Position numbers and translations under genes: made by a program
Source of the DNA: Hymenobacter sp. APR13
GTDB lineage: Bacteria > Bacteroidota > Bacteroidia > Cytophagales > Hymenobacteraceae
Length of the DNA stretch: 64,000 nt
Direction: 5' to 3'
NCBI RefSeq assembly: GCF_000737515.1
Contig: NZ_CP006587.1
Span: 1,903,001-1,967,000 of the forward strand
The notes under the pieces: model-generated
The model's database searches: none
What the model was told of the DNA's origin: nothing
Seen by the model: the letters and a program-made list of their open reading frames with translations, nothing else
In this document: positions 1 through 8,974 of the stretch, piece after piece
How the letters are laid out: every line of letters begins with the position of its first letter
Numbering within the stretch: position 1 is the stretch's first letter

Positions 1-1291
1 GGGCCCGGATGTAGGTTTCCTGAATGTTGCGCTCGGTGGCACCACTGCTTAGTTGTTGCACATCGGTGTTGCCGCGGCGGCCGTAAGTGAAGCCCATGTT
101 GAGCGTGGTGGCATCAAGCGGCGAGGCCGACACCGGGAACGAGAAGCCCCAGCTCACGGCCCGGTCGTAGAGCACCTGCCCGCCGGGGCGGTAGGGCATT
201 TCGGCCACCGATACGCCGGCCCGGTAGGTTACGCGCCGGAAGTATTTGTCGACGGAAGTTGGGTCGGGGGCAAACTCGCCGCCCAGGCCCGCGCGCCACG
301 TGTTGTTCAGGGGCACGCCCACCGTGCCGCCGCGTTCATTGAACGCCCGAAACTTCGACCATTGCTGGTTGGCGGCATCCACACTCACCGACCAGTTTTT
401 GTTGTTGTCGAGGCTAGCCCCGAACTGAGCCAGCGCCGGCAGGTTGGCCGAACCCTCGCCGCTTTCCAGCACGAGGCTCTCCACCTGGTTGCCGGCAAAG
501 GCCTGGCGGTCCAGCGTGAGGCTCCGCTCGCCGTTCAGCTGTGTCTGAAAGCTGTATACCGCGCCCAGGTTGTAGTTGATGGTGCTGTTGAGCTTGCTGC
601 GGTAGTGCGCCCCGCCCCGGAACTTGAAGTCGGAGTAGTGGATGTGGTCGAGCAGGATGGTTCGTTCCAGCGCGTCGTTGTCGGTCACCACATCGGGCAC
701 CACCTGCGTGCCGGTGCTCACATCAATGCTACCAAACACGTAGGAAGCCACCACGCCCACCGACAGGCCTTTGGCCACGCGCACGCCCTGGGCCAGGTAG
801 GCTTCCGACAGCTCGCCTTCACCGCGGAACTGCCGCACTACCTGCGCCAGCGTCGGGTCGTTGTTGACCCGTTGGGCTTCCACCGATTCGAAATCGACGG
901 AGCTGAAGGGCTTGAGGCCGATGGCTGCTCCCCAGCGGCTGGAAAGCGGAACGGCCAGCGCCAGATAATTCAGCTTGCCGGTGCCCGTCTTCTGCGACGT
1001 TTGGTTGTTCTCAATGGTTTTGTACTGCCCTACGGCCGTGAACTCCCACGTTGTGCGGTTCATGTAGTAGAGTAGCGCCGGGTTCAGCTCGTTTACCTGG
1101 GTGCCGTTGGGGGCCGAAATTCCGACACCGCCCATCCCCATCTGCCGGACACCACCCGAGTTGAAGTACGTGTCGCCCAGCCCGAGGCGGGAATAAGGAG
1201 AATTGCCCAGGCCCTGGCCCTGGCCGCGTGTGGCAGCCCCAAGGCTCAGCAGCGTTAGGCCCAGCAGCCCGGCGTATTTAGAGTTCAACAT
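1..1291 (-). CDS. Outer-membrane beta-barrel protein (FadL/PorV-like), C-terminus outside window
   Basis: The frame is open from an ATG at 1289-1291 to the window edge without a stop (about 430 residues visible). The N-terminus is a signal peptide (MLNSKYAGLLGLTLLSLGAA) followed by GLGNSPYSRLGLGD and a glycine-rich stretch (RQMGMGGVGIS) typical of Bacteroidota FadL/PorV-type barrels. The remainder alternates polar and aromatic residues as in beta strands. The start overlaps the end of coaX by 14 bp, so the two are co-transcribed. A coaX to outer-membrane-protein order is common in this phylum, often followed by TPR and LptC genes (family knowledge). The substrate is unknown. The assignment to an outer-membrane barrel is good; a specific transport role is not supported. 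Confidence 0.75.
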   Translation of the reverse strand, partial: MLNSKYAGLLGLTLLSLGAATRGQGQGLGNSPYSRLGLGDTYFNSGGVRQMGMGGVGISAPNGTQVNELNPALLYYMNRTTWEFTAVGQYKTIENNQTSQKTGTGKLNYLALAVPLSSRWGAAIGLKPFSSVDFESVEAQRVNNDPTLAQVVRQFRGEGELSEAYLAQGVRVAKGLSVGVVASYVFGSIDVSTGTQVVPDVVTDNDALERTILLDHIHYSDFKFRGGAHYRSKLNSTINYNLGAVYSFQTQLNGERSLTLDRQAFAGNQVESLVLESGEGSANLPALAQFGASLDNNKNWSVSVDAANQQWSKFRAFNERGGTVGVPLNNTWRAGLGGEFAPDPTSVDKYFRRVTYRAGVSVAEMPYRPGGQVLYDRAVSWGFSFPVSASPLDATTLNMGFTYGRRGNTDVQQLSSGATERNIQETYIRA

Positions 1292-2021
1292 TGTATGCCA
1301 ATATACGGTGGAGCCCAATCAGCACGAGCTCCGGAATGCCAAAGATAGGGCCTTTCAGCCGGGGTTGGAAAAAAGCCGCGTCGCCGCCGGCCAGCACCAC
1401 GCTGAGCCCCGGATACTGCGCCTGGTAGCTGGCAATGAAGCCGTTCACTTCGGCCACAGCCCCATTGAGTACCCCACTTCGGATGGCCGAAGTGGTATCG
1501 TCGCCGGTGAGGGGCAGCGGGGCCGCGCCGTCAGGGGGAATTTCTACCAGCGGCAGGCGACCCGTAAACGTATGCAGCGCCCGAAAACGCATGTGCAGGC
1601 CCGGCGCAATACTGCCCCCCCGAAACGTGTGCCCGCCTTCCACCAAGTCGCACTTGATGGCCGTGCCGGCATCCACAATCAGCGTGTGCTGATTGGGTCG
1701 CAGCCAGGCCGCCCCTACCGCCGCCGCCAGCCGGTCGGCGCCCAGCGTGTGCGGGGTGGCGTAGGCGTTGCGCAGCGGCAGCGGCGTGGCAGCGGGGCTG
1801 AACTCCAGCACCGTGCCCGGCAACCGCCGGCGCAGTGTAGCCGCCCAGTCGGCGGTAGGCTCCGCCACTGAGGCTACGATGGCGTGCTGCGGCTGCAGTC
1901 GTTCCACAGCGGCCATCACCTGTGCCGCCGTCTGGCCGGTGGCCGTTTCCAGCAGCACGGGCCCGTCGAAGCAGCCGTATTTCACAGCCGTATTCCCAAT
2001 ATCAAGGGCAAACGTGCGCAA
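1278..2021 (-). CDS. coaX: Type III pantothenate kinase
   Basis: CoaX phosphorylates pantothenate with ATP, the first step of coenzyme A synthesis, in the cytoplasm. The 247-residue protein has the ASKHA-fold phosphate motif DIGNTAVK at residues 7-14, the second motif VDAGTAIKCDL near 117-127, GGSIAPG in the middle and VVLAGGDA near the C-terminus. Length matches the family (240-260). The best start is TTG at 2019-2021, which gives MRTFALDIGNT; no ATG lies close to the DIGNT motif, so a TTG start is likely. The 3' end overlaps the outer-membrane protein gene by 14 bp. A weak -7-like CACCTTTC lies just upstream. Confidence 0.92.
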   Translation of the reverse strand: MRTFALDIGNTAVKYGCFDGPVLLETATGQTAAQVMAAVERLQPQHAIVASVAEPTADWAATLRRRLPGTVLEFSPAATPLPLRNAYATPHTLGADRLAAAVGAAWLRPNQHTLIVDAGTAIKCDLVEGGHTFRGGSIAPGLHMRFRALHTFTGRLPLVEIPPDGAAPLPLTGDDTTSAIRSGVLNGAVAEVNGFIASYQAQYPGLSVVLAGGDAAFFQPRLKGPIFGIPELVLIGLHRILAYNVEL

Positions 2022-2194
2022 GTCAGGTAAGCGTGAAAGGTGAACAACAAAAAAGTGGCGGGATGATGCGCACCGCAGGAGCCAGGCAGGCCGTCGGGCC
2101 GGGCAGCTAACACCGGCAAAACAACCTCCTTCTCTCCTACCGTTCGCGCATCATTCCGCCACTAAGAGCCACACCGCCGGTCGGCGGTTGCGTA

Positions 2195-4225
2195 TTACAT
2201 GAAATACTTCAGGCGAATCACTTCCTTCTCATTGAGGAAGCGCCACTTGCCGCGCGGCAGGTCCTTTTTGGTGAGGCCCGCGTACTGCACCCGGTCCAGC
2301 GACACCACGTCGTAGCCAAGGTGCTCGAAGATGCGGCGTACAATCCGGTTCCGCCCGATGTGGATTTCGATGCCCACAAAGTGCGGGTTGCCGGCCACTA
2401 CGGCCACATCGTCCACTTCGGCCTTGCCATCTTCCAGCTCGATGCCGGCCGCAATCATGCCCAGATGCTCCTCGGTGAGCGGCTTGTCGAGCTCGGCCTG
2501 GTAGATCTTCTTGTTGCGGTGCGAAGGGTGCGAGAGTTTCTGGGCCACTTCGCCGTCGTTGGTGAATAGCAGCAGACCCGTAGTGTTGCGGTCGAGGCGG
2601 CCCACCGGGAAGATGCGTTCCTTTGACGACTCCTTCACCAGATCCATCACCGTGCGGCGGCCTTCGGGGTCTTCGGTGGTCGTGATGGTGTCTTTGGGCT
2701 TGTTGAGCAGCACATACACCAGCTTCTCGCGGTTGAGGTTGGTTTTGCCGTACTGCACGGTGTCGGTCGGCTGCACTTTGTAGCCCATTTCCGTCACCAC
2801 TTCGCCGTTCACCTTGATTTCGCCGGCCGCAATCAGCGAGTCGGCTTCACGGCGCGAGCACACGCCCGCGTTGGCGATGTAGCGGTTCAGGCGCAGCTCG
2901 TCGCCTTTCACGTCTTCCTCTTCGCGGCGGCGCTTGTTGCCGCGGCTTTTGTCGTCCTCGTAGTGCTTGAGGTTTTTGTAGTCGGGAGCCTGGCCGGCCA
3001 CCTCGCCGCGCTTCAACTTGTCGGCGCGGTTGGGCGTGGAGGCGTCATGGCCGAAACGCTTGGGGGCCGGACGCTCCGGACGCGTGCCATACGGGCGGGC
3101 GTCGCGGTCAGCATCCGAGGCACCACGGCTTGGCTCGCGGCGGTCGGCGCTGTTGCGGTTACCGAAGCCACCTTCCGAACGGTCGTTGAAGCTGCGGTTG
3201 CCGAAGGCCGGACGCTCGCCGGTGCTGCGGGGCTTGAAGCCCGACTCGCGGCGGTCGTTGAACGCACCACGCGGCCGGTCGCCGAAATCGGCGCCACGCT
3301 CGGGGCGGGGGCTGGCGGGGCGCTCGGCGTCGAGGCCCTCGGGGCGGCTGCGGAAGTCAAACGGGCGGGCCGGCCGGATAGCGCGGTCCGGGCCCTGGTC
3401 GTTGGCATCCTCGGGGCGTGGGGTCTGCTCGAAGCTGGCCGGGCGCGGCGTGTAGCCCGTGGGGGCATCTGGCTGGTTGGGATCAGCTTTCACAAACTTG
3501 CGGTTCCGCTCACCAGCAGCACCGCGGGGTACCGCCGGGCGGCCTTCCTGGCGGTAGGGCTGGCCGTCCCAAGTTTTGCGCGGCTCAAACGGCCGCACCG
3601 GGCGGTCGTCGTTGTCGCGGCGCGGGGCCGAGTTGAAGCCACCACGGCGGTCGTCGTCGCGACGGCCACCACCTCCGAAACCACCGCTGCGGCGGTCGTC
3701 GTTGTCGCCGCGTGGGCCGCCGAAGCCGCCGCTGCGACGGTCATTGTTGTTGCCGCGGGCAGCCCCAAAGCCACCGCTCCGGCTGTCTTCCCGGCGCGAG
3801 CCGCCCCGGTCGAAGTCGCGGCCACCCGATGGGCGGCTGCCAAACGAACGGCTGTCGCCGCCGTTGGTGTCGCGGGGGCGGGAGTTGCCACCGAAGCCAC
3901 CTTCGTTGCGGCCGCCGAAGCTGCCGCCGCCACTGCCAAACTTCTTGGGGCCGCCGAAGCCGCTGCCGCCCGTGCGGTCAGCGGGGCCACGCCCGAAGGA
4001 AGGACGCGACGAGAAGTCGCCGCGGGGTGCGTCGCCGGACCGGCCGGCGGGCCGGTCACGGTCGCCGCCAAAGCGGGGCGGGCGGCCTTCGCCGGCCGCG
4101 CCACTGCCCGCGCCACGCGGAGCGGAGAATTTCTGATAAAAGCCGGAGCCGCCAGCGCTGCTGGAAGGACGGTCGGAGCGGCCGCGGCCGCCGGCTGCAT
4201 TGCCGGAATTGTGCTTCTTGCCCAT
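2195..4225 (-). CDS. rluB: RsuA/RluB-family 23S rRNA pseudouridine synthase with long Gly/Arg-rich N-terminal extension
   Basis: The last 235 residues form a complete RsuA/RluB-type enzyme that isomerises a uridine in rRNA. An S4 RNA-binding domain (LRLNRYIANAGVCSRREAD, from about residue 444) is followed by the catalytic domain with FPVGRLDRNTTGLLLF, whose Asp (about 545) is the nucleophile, and by the IGRNRIVRRIFEHLGY motif. The first 440 residues are low-complexity, rich in Gly, Arg, Asp, Ser and Phe, with repeats such as RRSGGFGG and DDRRSGGFG. They resemble RGG boxes and should be disordered and RNA-binding. The whole 676-residue frame is open. ATG 4223-4225 starts MGKKHNSGN. rluB is the closest named family; the exact rRNA position is inferred. 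Confidence 0.85.
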   Translation of the reverse strand: MGKKHNSGNAAGGRGRSDRPSSSAGGSGFYQKFSAPRGAGSGAAGEGRPPRFGGDRDRPAGRSGDAPRGDFSSRPSFGRGPADRTGGSGFGGPKKFGSGGGSFGGRNEGGFGGNSRPRDTNGGDSRSFGSRPSGGRDFDRGGSRREDSRSGGFGAARGNNNDRRSGGFGGPRGDNDDRRSGGFGGGGRRDDDRRGGFNSAPRRDNDDRPVRPFEPRKTWDGQPYRQEGRPAVPRGAAGERNRKFVKADPNQPDAPTGYTPRPASFEQTPRPEDANDQGPDRAIRPARPFDFRSRPEGLDAERPASPRPERGADFGDRPRGAFNDRRESGFKPRSTGERPAFGNRSFNDRSEGGFGNRNSADRREPSRGASDADRDARPYGTRPERPAPKRFGHDASTPNRADKLKRGEVAGQAPDYKNLKHYEDDKSRGNKRRREEEDVKGDELRLNRYIANAGVCSRREADSLIAAGEIKVNGEVVTEMGYKVQPTDTVQYGKTNLNREKLVYVLLNKPKDTITTTEDPEGRRTVMDLVKESSKERIFPVGRLDRNTTGLLLFTNDGEVAQKLSHPSHRNKKIYQAELDKPLTEEHLGMIAAGIELEDGKAEVDDVAVVAGNPHFVGIEIHIGRNRIVRRIFEHLGYDVVSLDRVQYAGLTKKDLPRGKWRFLNEKEVIRLKYFM

Positions 4226-4408
4226 GGTTGCAAGGATGAGTGCCGTATCGCTACGGTACAGGTGAAAACAGATGGTTCAGTAAGATAGCCGGTTGGGCCC
4301 CGATATCAACGAACCCAACCAGAAAACAGTGCCCGGGCTCACGGCCTGACTTCCACGCAATGGGAAGGCCGGCCGAAAACCCGGGCGCTGGTACTAAAGC
4401 CGTCGGAA

Positions 4409-4792
4409 CTAGTCGCGACGAGCCATTTTGGCTTCAATGGAGTGTTGGGTGTGCGGTACGGCGCGCAGCCGCTCTTTCGGAATCAGCTTGCCGGTACCGA
4501 TGCATACGCCGTAGGTGCCGTTCTTGATGCGCACCAGCGCATTCTCGAGCTGCTGGATGAACTTCATCTGGCGCGAAGCCAGCTGGTTGAGGCTCTCCTT
4601 CTCGGCCGTGTCGGCGCCATCTTCCAGCACCTTGCTCGATGAGGCGGTGTTGTCGGTACCCGAGTCGTTTTTGCGGCTCAGGGTCTCCTTGATGAAGGAT
4701 ACTTCTTTGCGGGCGGCAGTCAGCTTATCCTGAATGATTTGCTCAAACTCGGCCAAATCCTCTCTGGAATAGCGTATGGTTTCGTCACTCAT
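4409..4792 (-). CDS. DksA/TraR-family RNA polymerase-binding protein lacking the zinc cysteines
   Basis: This 127-residue protein has the DksA/TraR layout: a coiled-coil of about residues 8-90 ending in ENALVRIKNGTYGVC, then the globular tail IGTGKLIPKERLRAVPHTQHSIEAK. DksA binds RNA polymerase through the secondary channel and tunes initiation, often with ppGpp. The canonical C-x2-C...C-x2-C zinc ribbon is lost: only one Cys remains (in GVCIGTGK), and the other positions are Gly, His and Ala. Cys-poor versions are usual in Bacteroidota. A -7-like TACTTTTT lies about 20 bp upstream of ATG 4790-4792. Family assignment is firm; the regulatory targets are unknown. Confidence 0.85.
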   Translation of the reverse strand: MSDETIRYSREDLAEFEQIIQDKLTAARKEVSFIKETLSRKNDSGTDNTASSSKVLEDGADTAEKESLNQLASRQMKFIQQLENALVRIKNGTYGVCIGTGKLIPKERLRAVPHTQHSIEAKMARRD

Positions 4793-5038
4793 GTCGGGGT
4801 CAGAAAAAGTAAACTAAGAATGGGAGAGAGAAAATGCTACGAATAAAAGTGGCGGGCCTCCGTCCGGATGTTTGCGCTAACAGCAGGCTGCAGAAATTAG
4901 TTTATCCCTGTGCCTGCACCGCAGGCGGTATCTGCCTGAACGCAACGGGCCCTACCCCCTTTTTCGGGCGCAAAGCTACGCTTTTGTCTGACAATCACTT
5001 GGTGTATGCCTGGTTTTTGGCGTTGCGCGGCCCCGGCC

Positions 5039-5515
5039 TCAGAAGCTTAGCATATGGATGGCCGCCACGGCCCCTTCCACGCCTTTGTTGCCGTGCTTGC
5101 CGCCGGCCCGGTCCCAGGCCTGCTCCAGGGTGTTGGTGGTCACCAGGCCGAAGATGACTGGCTTGTTGAACTTGAGGCCCACGTTGGTGATGCCGCTGGC
5201 CACGGCGTGGCAGATGTAGTCGTCGTGCTTGGTTTCGCCCTGGATGACCACGCCCAGGCAGATGACAGCGTCAATCTGCTCGTGCTGGGCCAGCAGCTGC
5301 GCGCCCAGCGTCAGCTCGAAGCTGCCGGGCACGGTGTTACGGAAGATGTTCTCTTCCTTGGCGCCGTGCTTGATAAGCGTATCGTAGGCGCCCTGCGCCA
5401 GCGTGTCGGTGATTTCGCGGTTCCACTCAGCCACCACCAGCCCGAACCGTTTGTCGGAAATGTCGATGAAATGGTCGGAGTTGTAGTCGCTCAGGTTTTT
5501 GAGGGCAGTCGCCAT
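5039..5515 (-). CDS. ribH: 6,7-dimethyl-8-ribityllumazine synthase
   Basis: RibH condenses 5-amino-6-ribitylamino-uracil with dihydroxybutanone phosphate to make lumazine, the penultimate step of riboflavin synthesis. The 158-residue length is standard. Visible motifs are VVAEWNREIT (pyrimidine site) near the N-terminus, VPGSFELTLGAQ, CLGVVIQGETKHDDYIC with the catalytic His (GETKHD), and PVIFGLVTTNTLEQAWDRAG with the conserved Arg. It lies downstream of the TPR gene but behind a strong terminator, so it is probably transcribed on its own. Confidence 0.95.
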   Translation of the reverse strand: MATALKNLSDYNSDHFIDISDKRFGLVVAEWNREITDTLAQGAYDTLIKHGAKEENIFRNTVPGSFELTLGAQLLAQHEQIDAVICLGVVIQGETKHDDYICHAVASGITNVGLKFNKPVIFGLVTTNTLEQAWDRAGGKHGNKGVEGAVAAIHMLSF

Positions 5516-5625
5516 CGCAGATTTTGCAGATTAAGAGTGATTACTCGGATTCAGATAGGATACAACGGCGCGTATCCTTTGTTGGCAGCCCGCAGGCCGG
5601 AGTTGTGTGGCAGCTAACATGAAAA

Positions 5626-5656
5626 AGGAAAGGACGGTACCGGACCGTCCTTTCCT
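5626..5656 (-). terminator. Rho-independent-type hairpin after the TPR gene
   Basis: Perfect 13-bp inverted repeat (AGGAAAGGACGGT and its complement) with a 5-nt loop. It sits just beyond the stop of the TPR gene, followed on the minus strand by a run of T residues (5621-5626). Confidence 0.75.
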
Positions 5657-5688
5657 CTGTTATCTGTGCAATCCGGCAAACTGCAATA

Positions 5689-6459
5689 TTACTTGCCGCT
5701 CAGGGCTTCTACGCGGGCCTTGTACTGGCGGGCCTCGTTCACCTCAAACGAGGCAGGGTACTCCGTGATGATACGGTCATATGCCTTGAGGGCACCTTCT
5801 GTGTCTTTGGCCAGCTCGCGGGCGGTGGCTTCCTTCAGCAGGTATACCGGCGTGAACTGCTCGTTGGCGTTGTGGTTGGCGGCCTTGCTGTAGAAGTCGG
5901 CGGCTTCCTGAGGTTTGTTCATCTCCAGGTTGGCGTCGCCGAGCAGCGAGTAGGCGCGGGCCTGCACCAGCAGATCGTCGGACGAGAAGTCTTCGAGGTA
6001 GTCGGCGGCGGCTTTGTACTGGCCTTGCTTGAGGGCAGCCACGCCGGCGTAGAAGTTGGCGAGGTTGCCGGCCTTAGTGCCGCCATACTCGTTGGCTACG
6101 GTTTCTAGGCCGGGGTTCTGGCCGTCACCTTTCATGGCCTTCTGCAGCGAGTCAGCCTCCCAATAGTTCACGGCCTGGAACATCACGGCCTGCGCCTTGG
6201 TGTCCTGCGACGAGCGCCAGGTGTAGAACGCAAACGCGCCTACGATGGCCAGCACCACGACCGTCAGCAAGCCCAGCAGCACGTTCTTGTTGCGGCGCAG
6301 GAAATCCTCGGAGTCGGCCAGGCGTACGGCCAGCGCATCCGGGTCTTCCAGCATCGGGTGTTCCGTGGCATAGGTTTCTTGCCCTAGCGGATCGGCCGAT
6401 ACGGGCTGCTGAGGCTGACGGGCGCCGGGTGTTTTACCCGTGTAAGGAATCTTCGACAT
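5689..6459 (-). CDS. Single-pass membrane TPR protein
   Basis: A protein of 256 residues: a polar, Pro-rich cytoplasmic segment (1-57), one transmembrane helix (about 59-80, NVLLGLLTVVVLAIVGAFAF), then tetratricopeptide-like repeats to the end (for example AAADYLEDFSSDDLLVQARAYSLLGDANLE). The topology resembles YfgM of proteobacteria, a periplasmic TPR protein tied to outer-membrane protein chaperoning (family knowledge); the same function here is inference. It starts 51 bp after the pdhA stop in the same direction, so the two are probably co-transcribed and end at the hairpin at 5626-5656. Confidence 0.8.
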   Translation of the reverse strand: MSKIPYTGKTPGARQPQQPVSADPLGQETYATEHPMLEDPDALAVRLADSEDFLRRNKNVLLGLLTVVVLAIVGAFAFYTWRSSQDTKAQAVMFQAVNYWEADSLQKAMKGDGQNPGLETVANEYGGTKAGNLANFYAGVAALKQGQYKAAADYLEDFSSDDLLVQARAYSLLGDANLEMNKPQEAADFYSKAANHNANEQFTPVYLLKEATARELAKDTEGALKAYDRIITEYPASFEVNEARQYKARVEALSGK

Positions 6460-6510
6460 GAGAAGTAACTGGAAAACAAGGGCCGGAACCTGGGGAGGCT
6501 CGCGGCAGAA

Positions 6511-7698
6511 CTAGTCGCGAATGTAAGGATAGTCCTGCTGCACGTACACGTCTTTGTAGAGCTCGTCGGCAGTAGGATAAGGAGACGTCTCGGCAAATTC
6601 CACCGACTGCAGTACCTGCGCCTTGATCTTCTCATCAATGGCCGTGAGGTCGTCCTCGGTAGCCATGTTGTTGGTGAGAATGGTGTGGCGTACCGATTCG
6701 ATGACGTCGCGCGAGCGATAGTCTTCCAGCTCGTCTTTGGTGCGGTACTTGGCCGGGTCACTCATGGAGTGGCCTTTATAGCGGTAGGTTTTGAACTCCA
6801 GGAACGTGGGGCCTTCGCCGGCGCGGGCGCGCTCAGCAGCGCGGGCCACGGCGTCGTGCACGTCTTCCACGCTCATGCCGTTCACCGGCTCCGACGGCAT
6901 GTCGTAGCCGCGGCCGATGTGGTAGAGCTCCGTCACGTTGGAAGTCCGCTGCACCGAAGTACCCATGGCGTAGCCGTTGTTTTCCACTACGAAGATGACG
7001 GGCAGCTTCCAGAGCATGGCCATGTTGAAGGCTTCGTGCAGGGCGCCCTGGCGCACGGCGCCGTCGCCCATGTAGCAGATGCACACGTTGCCTGTCTTGT
7101 TGTATTTCTCGGCGAAGGCAATGCCGGCCCCCATGGGCACCTGCGCGCCCACGATGCCGTGGCCGCCGATGAAGTTCACCTCCTTATCGAAGATGTGCAT
7201 CGAGCCGCCTTTGCCTTTGGAGCAGCCGGTGGCCTTGGCGTACAGCTCAGCCATGATGGCGTCGGGCGAGGTGCCCAGGGCCAGCGGGTGCGCATGGTCG
7301 CGGTAAGCGGTAATCCACTTGTCGGCTTTGGTCAGGGCTGAGGCCGCACCGGCGGCGCAGGCTTCCTGCCCGATATAGAGGTGGCAGAAGCCTTTGATCT
7401 TTTGCTGACCGTAGAGCTGGCCGGCCTTTTCTTCAAACTTGCGCATGAGCTGCATCTGCTCGTACCAGCGCAGGTAGGTTTCCTTGGAAAACTTTGGCTT
7501 GGCTGGCTCAGCCCCTTTCGCCGATTTGCTGCCTTTCTTCGTAACGGCAGGAGCCGCGCCGTTGGCGGGCGGCAACACCGGATCCGGCTGAGTTACCGTT
7601 TTGGTAACCGCGTCACTTTTGGCCACAGCCTTCTGGGTCGACGTTTTCTTCGCCGAGTTGGAAGCCTTGGGGGCAGCCTTTACTTTCGTCTCCGCCAT
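6511..7698 (-). CDS. pdhA: Pyruvate dehydrogenase E1 component, alpha subunit
   Basis: This is the thiamine-pyrophosphate subunit of the E1 enzyme, which decarboxylates pyruvate and passes the acetyl group to E2. The 395-residue protein has YRDHAHPLALG, GKGGSMHIF and the TPP/Mg motif GDGAVRQG...ENNGYAMGTS at about 211-247. The region YRYKGHSMSDPAKYR is the phosphorylation-loop segment of PDHA-type subunits. The first 70 residues form an Ala/Lys/Pro-rich tail, unusual for the family and probably disordered. ATG 7696-7698 is used; a longer open frame runs to 8253 but is antisense to recF. The beta subunit gene is not in the window. It is divergent from recF across a 69-bp gap with a TACTTTCG -7-like element. 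Confidence 0.93.
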   Translation of the reverse strand: MAETKVKAAPKASNSAKKTSTQKAVAKSDAVTKTVTQPDPVLPPANGAAPAVTKKGSKSAKGAEPAKPKFSKETYLRWYEQMQLMRKFEEKAGQLYGQQKIKGFCHLYIGQEACAAGAASALTKADKWITAYRDHAHPLALGTSPDAIMAELYAKATGCSKGKGGSMHIFDKEVNFIGGHGIVGAQVPMGAGIAFAEKYNKTGNVCICYMGDGAVRQGALHEAFNMAMLWKLPVIFVVENNGYAMGTSVQRTSNVTELYHIGRGYDMPSEPVNGMSVEDVHDAVARAAERARAGEGPTFLEFKTYRYKGHSMSDPAKYRTKDELEDYRSRDVIESVRHTILTNNMATEDDLTAIDEKIKAQVLQSVEFAETSPYPTADELYKDVYVQQDYPYIRD

Positions 7699-7767
7699 CT
7701 TGCTTTCAGTTGTTCGCGTTTGGGATGCGAAAGTACGTAAAATGATTGCAATTCCGAACCCCTGAGC

Positions 7768-8892
7768 ATGATACTGGAAAGCCTGCAGCTGCTGTTCTTC
7801 AAAAACTACGATGAAGCGAATTTGCGCCTCTCGCCGCGCATCAACTGCTTCATCGGCGACAACGGCAGCGGCAAGACCAACCTGCTCGACGCCATCCATT
7901 ACCTCTCGCTTACCAAGAGCGCCTTCACCTCTGTCGATGCCCAGAGCATCAAACAGGGCGAGGAGTTCTTCGTGGTGAAGGGCCGGTTTCAGCCCGCCGA
8001 CGAGGCGGCCGAGGCGGCCGGTCCGGAAGCTATTCAGGTGAGCTTGCGCGCCGGGCAGAAAAAGGTGGTGGCCCGCAACAAGCAGCCCTACGACCGGATA
8101 GCCGACCACATCGGCCGCTACCCCGCCGTGCTCATCTCGCCCTACGACACCGACCTGATCCGGCAGGGCAGCGAGGAGCGCCGCAAGTATTTCGACAGCC
8201 TCATCTCGCAGCTCGACCACGCCTATCTGGAGCTGCTCATCTCCTACAACCATGTGCTGCGGCAGCGCAACTCGCTGCTAAAGCTGGCCGCCGAACGCCA
8301 GGGCGGCTACGACCGGGACTACCTGCTGGTGCTCGACGAACAGCTGGTGCCGCTGGGTTTGCAGCTGGTGGCAGCCCGCCAGCAGTTTCTGCTGGACTTC
8401 GAGCCGCTCTTCCAGCGCCACTATCAGCTGCTGGCCGACAGCCGGGAAGAAGTGCTGCTTACTTATAAGAGTCAGCTGCCCGAAACCGACTTCGCCAAGC
8501 TGCTTCGGGTGCAGGAGCGCAAGGACCTGGCCTTGCAGCGCACCACAGCCGGCCCGCACAAAGACGACTTCGTGTTTCTGATGGATGGGCTGCCGGTGAA
8601 GAGCTACGGCTCGCAAGGCCAGCAGAAGTCCTACGTTATTGCGCTCAAGCTGGCGCAGTTTGAAATCTTGGCGGCGCGCAACCAACAGAAGCCCCTGCTC
8701 CTGCTCGACGACATTTTCGACCGGCTCGATGAGAAGCGCATTGTGCGGCTGCTGCAGCTCGTAGCCGACCACACCTTCGGGCAGATCTTTCTCACCGACA
8801 CCCACCTCGACCGTACCGACCTGGCGCTGGCCAGCATCACCGAGCAGATCAACCGGTTTCGGGTGGAGGCCGGCACGGTGCGCGCCGTGTAA
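7768..8892 (+). CDS. recF: DNA replication and repair protein RecF
   Basis: RecF is an SMC-like ATPase that binds gapped DNA and, with RecO and RecR, loads RecA at stalled forks. The 374 residues match the family length. The Walker A motif GDNGSGKTN is at residues 30-38, the signature region SYGSQGQQKSYVIALKLAQ near 290, and Walker B LLLLDDIFDRLD near 310-321. The dciA gene follows after 82 bp in the same direction and has its own -7 element. Confidence 0.95.
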   Translation: MILESLQLLFFKNYDEANLRLSPRINCFIGDNGSGKTNLLDAIHYLSLTKSAFTSVDAQSIKQGEEFFVVKGRFQPADEAAEAAGPEAIQVSLRAGQKKVVARNKQPYDRIADHIGRYPAVLISPYDTDLIRQGSEERRKYFDSLISQLDHAYLELLISYNHVLRQRNSLLKLAAERQGGYDRDYLLVLDEQLVPLGLQLVAARQQFLLDFEPLFQRHYQLLADSREEVLLTYKSQLPETDFAKLLRVQERKDLALQRTTAGPHKDDFVFLMDGLPVKSYGSQGQQKSYVIALKLAQFEILAARNQQKPLLLLDDIFDRLDEKRIVRLLQLVADHTFGQIFLTDTHLDRTDLALASITEQINRFRVEAGTVRAV

Positions 8893-8909
8893 GCCGAGCG
8901 TGGGCGCCG

Positions 8910-8917
8910 TACCTTTG
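8910..8917 (+). promoter_or_regulatory. -7 promoter element (TACCTTTG) for dciA
   Basis: Exact match to the Bacteroidota -7 consensus TAnnTTTG, 58 bp before the chosen GTG start of the next gene. It lies inside the longest open frame, which begins at 8900, and therefore argues against the upstream start. Confidence 0.6.
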
Positions 8918-8974
8918 CGTAGCCGCCGCTCTAGGCGCAGCGGCATTCTCCGCGCATTAGTATACCGACCCGAC

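Noticed and set aside
2963..4288. 441-residue Ala/Val/Arg-rich plus-strand frame
   Set aside because: Mirror of the Gly/Arg repeats in the pseudouridine synthase tail.
7699..8253. N-terminal extension of pdhA
   Set aside because: It overlaps recF on the opposite strand and has no similarity to E1 subunits.
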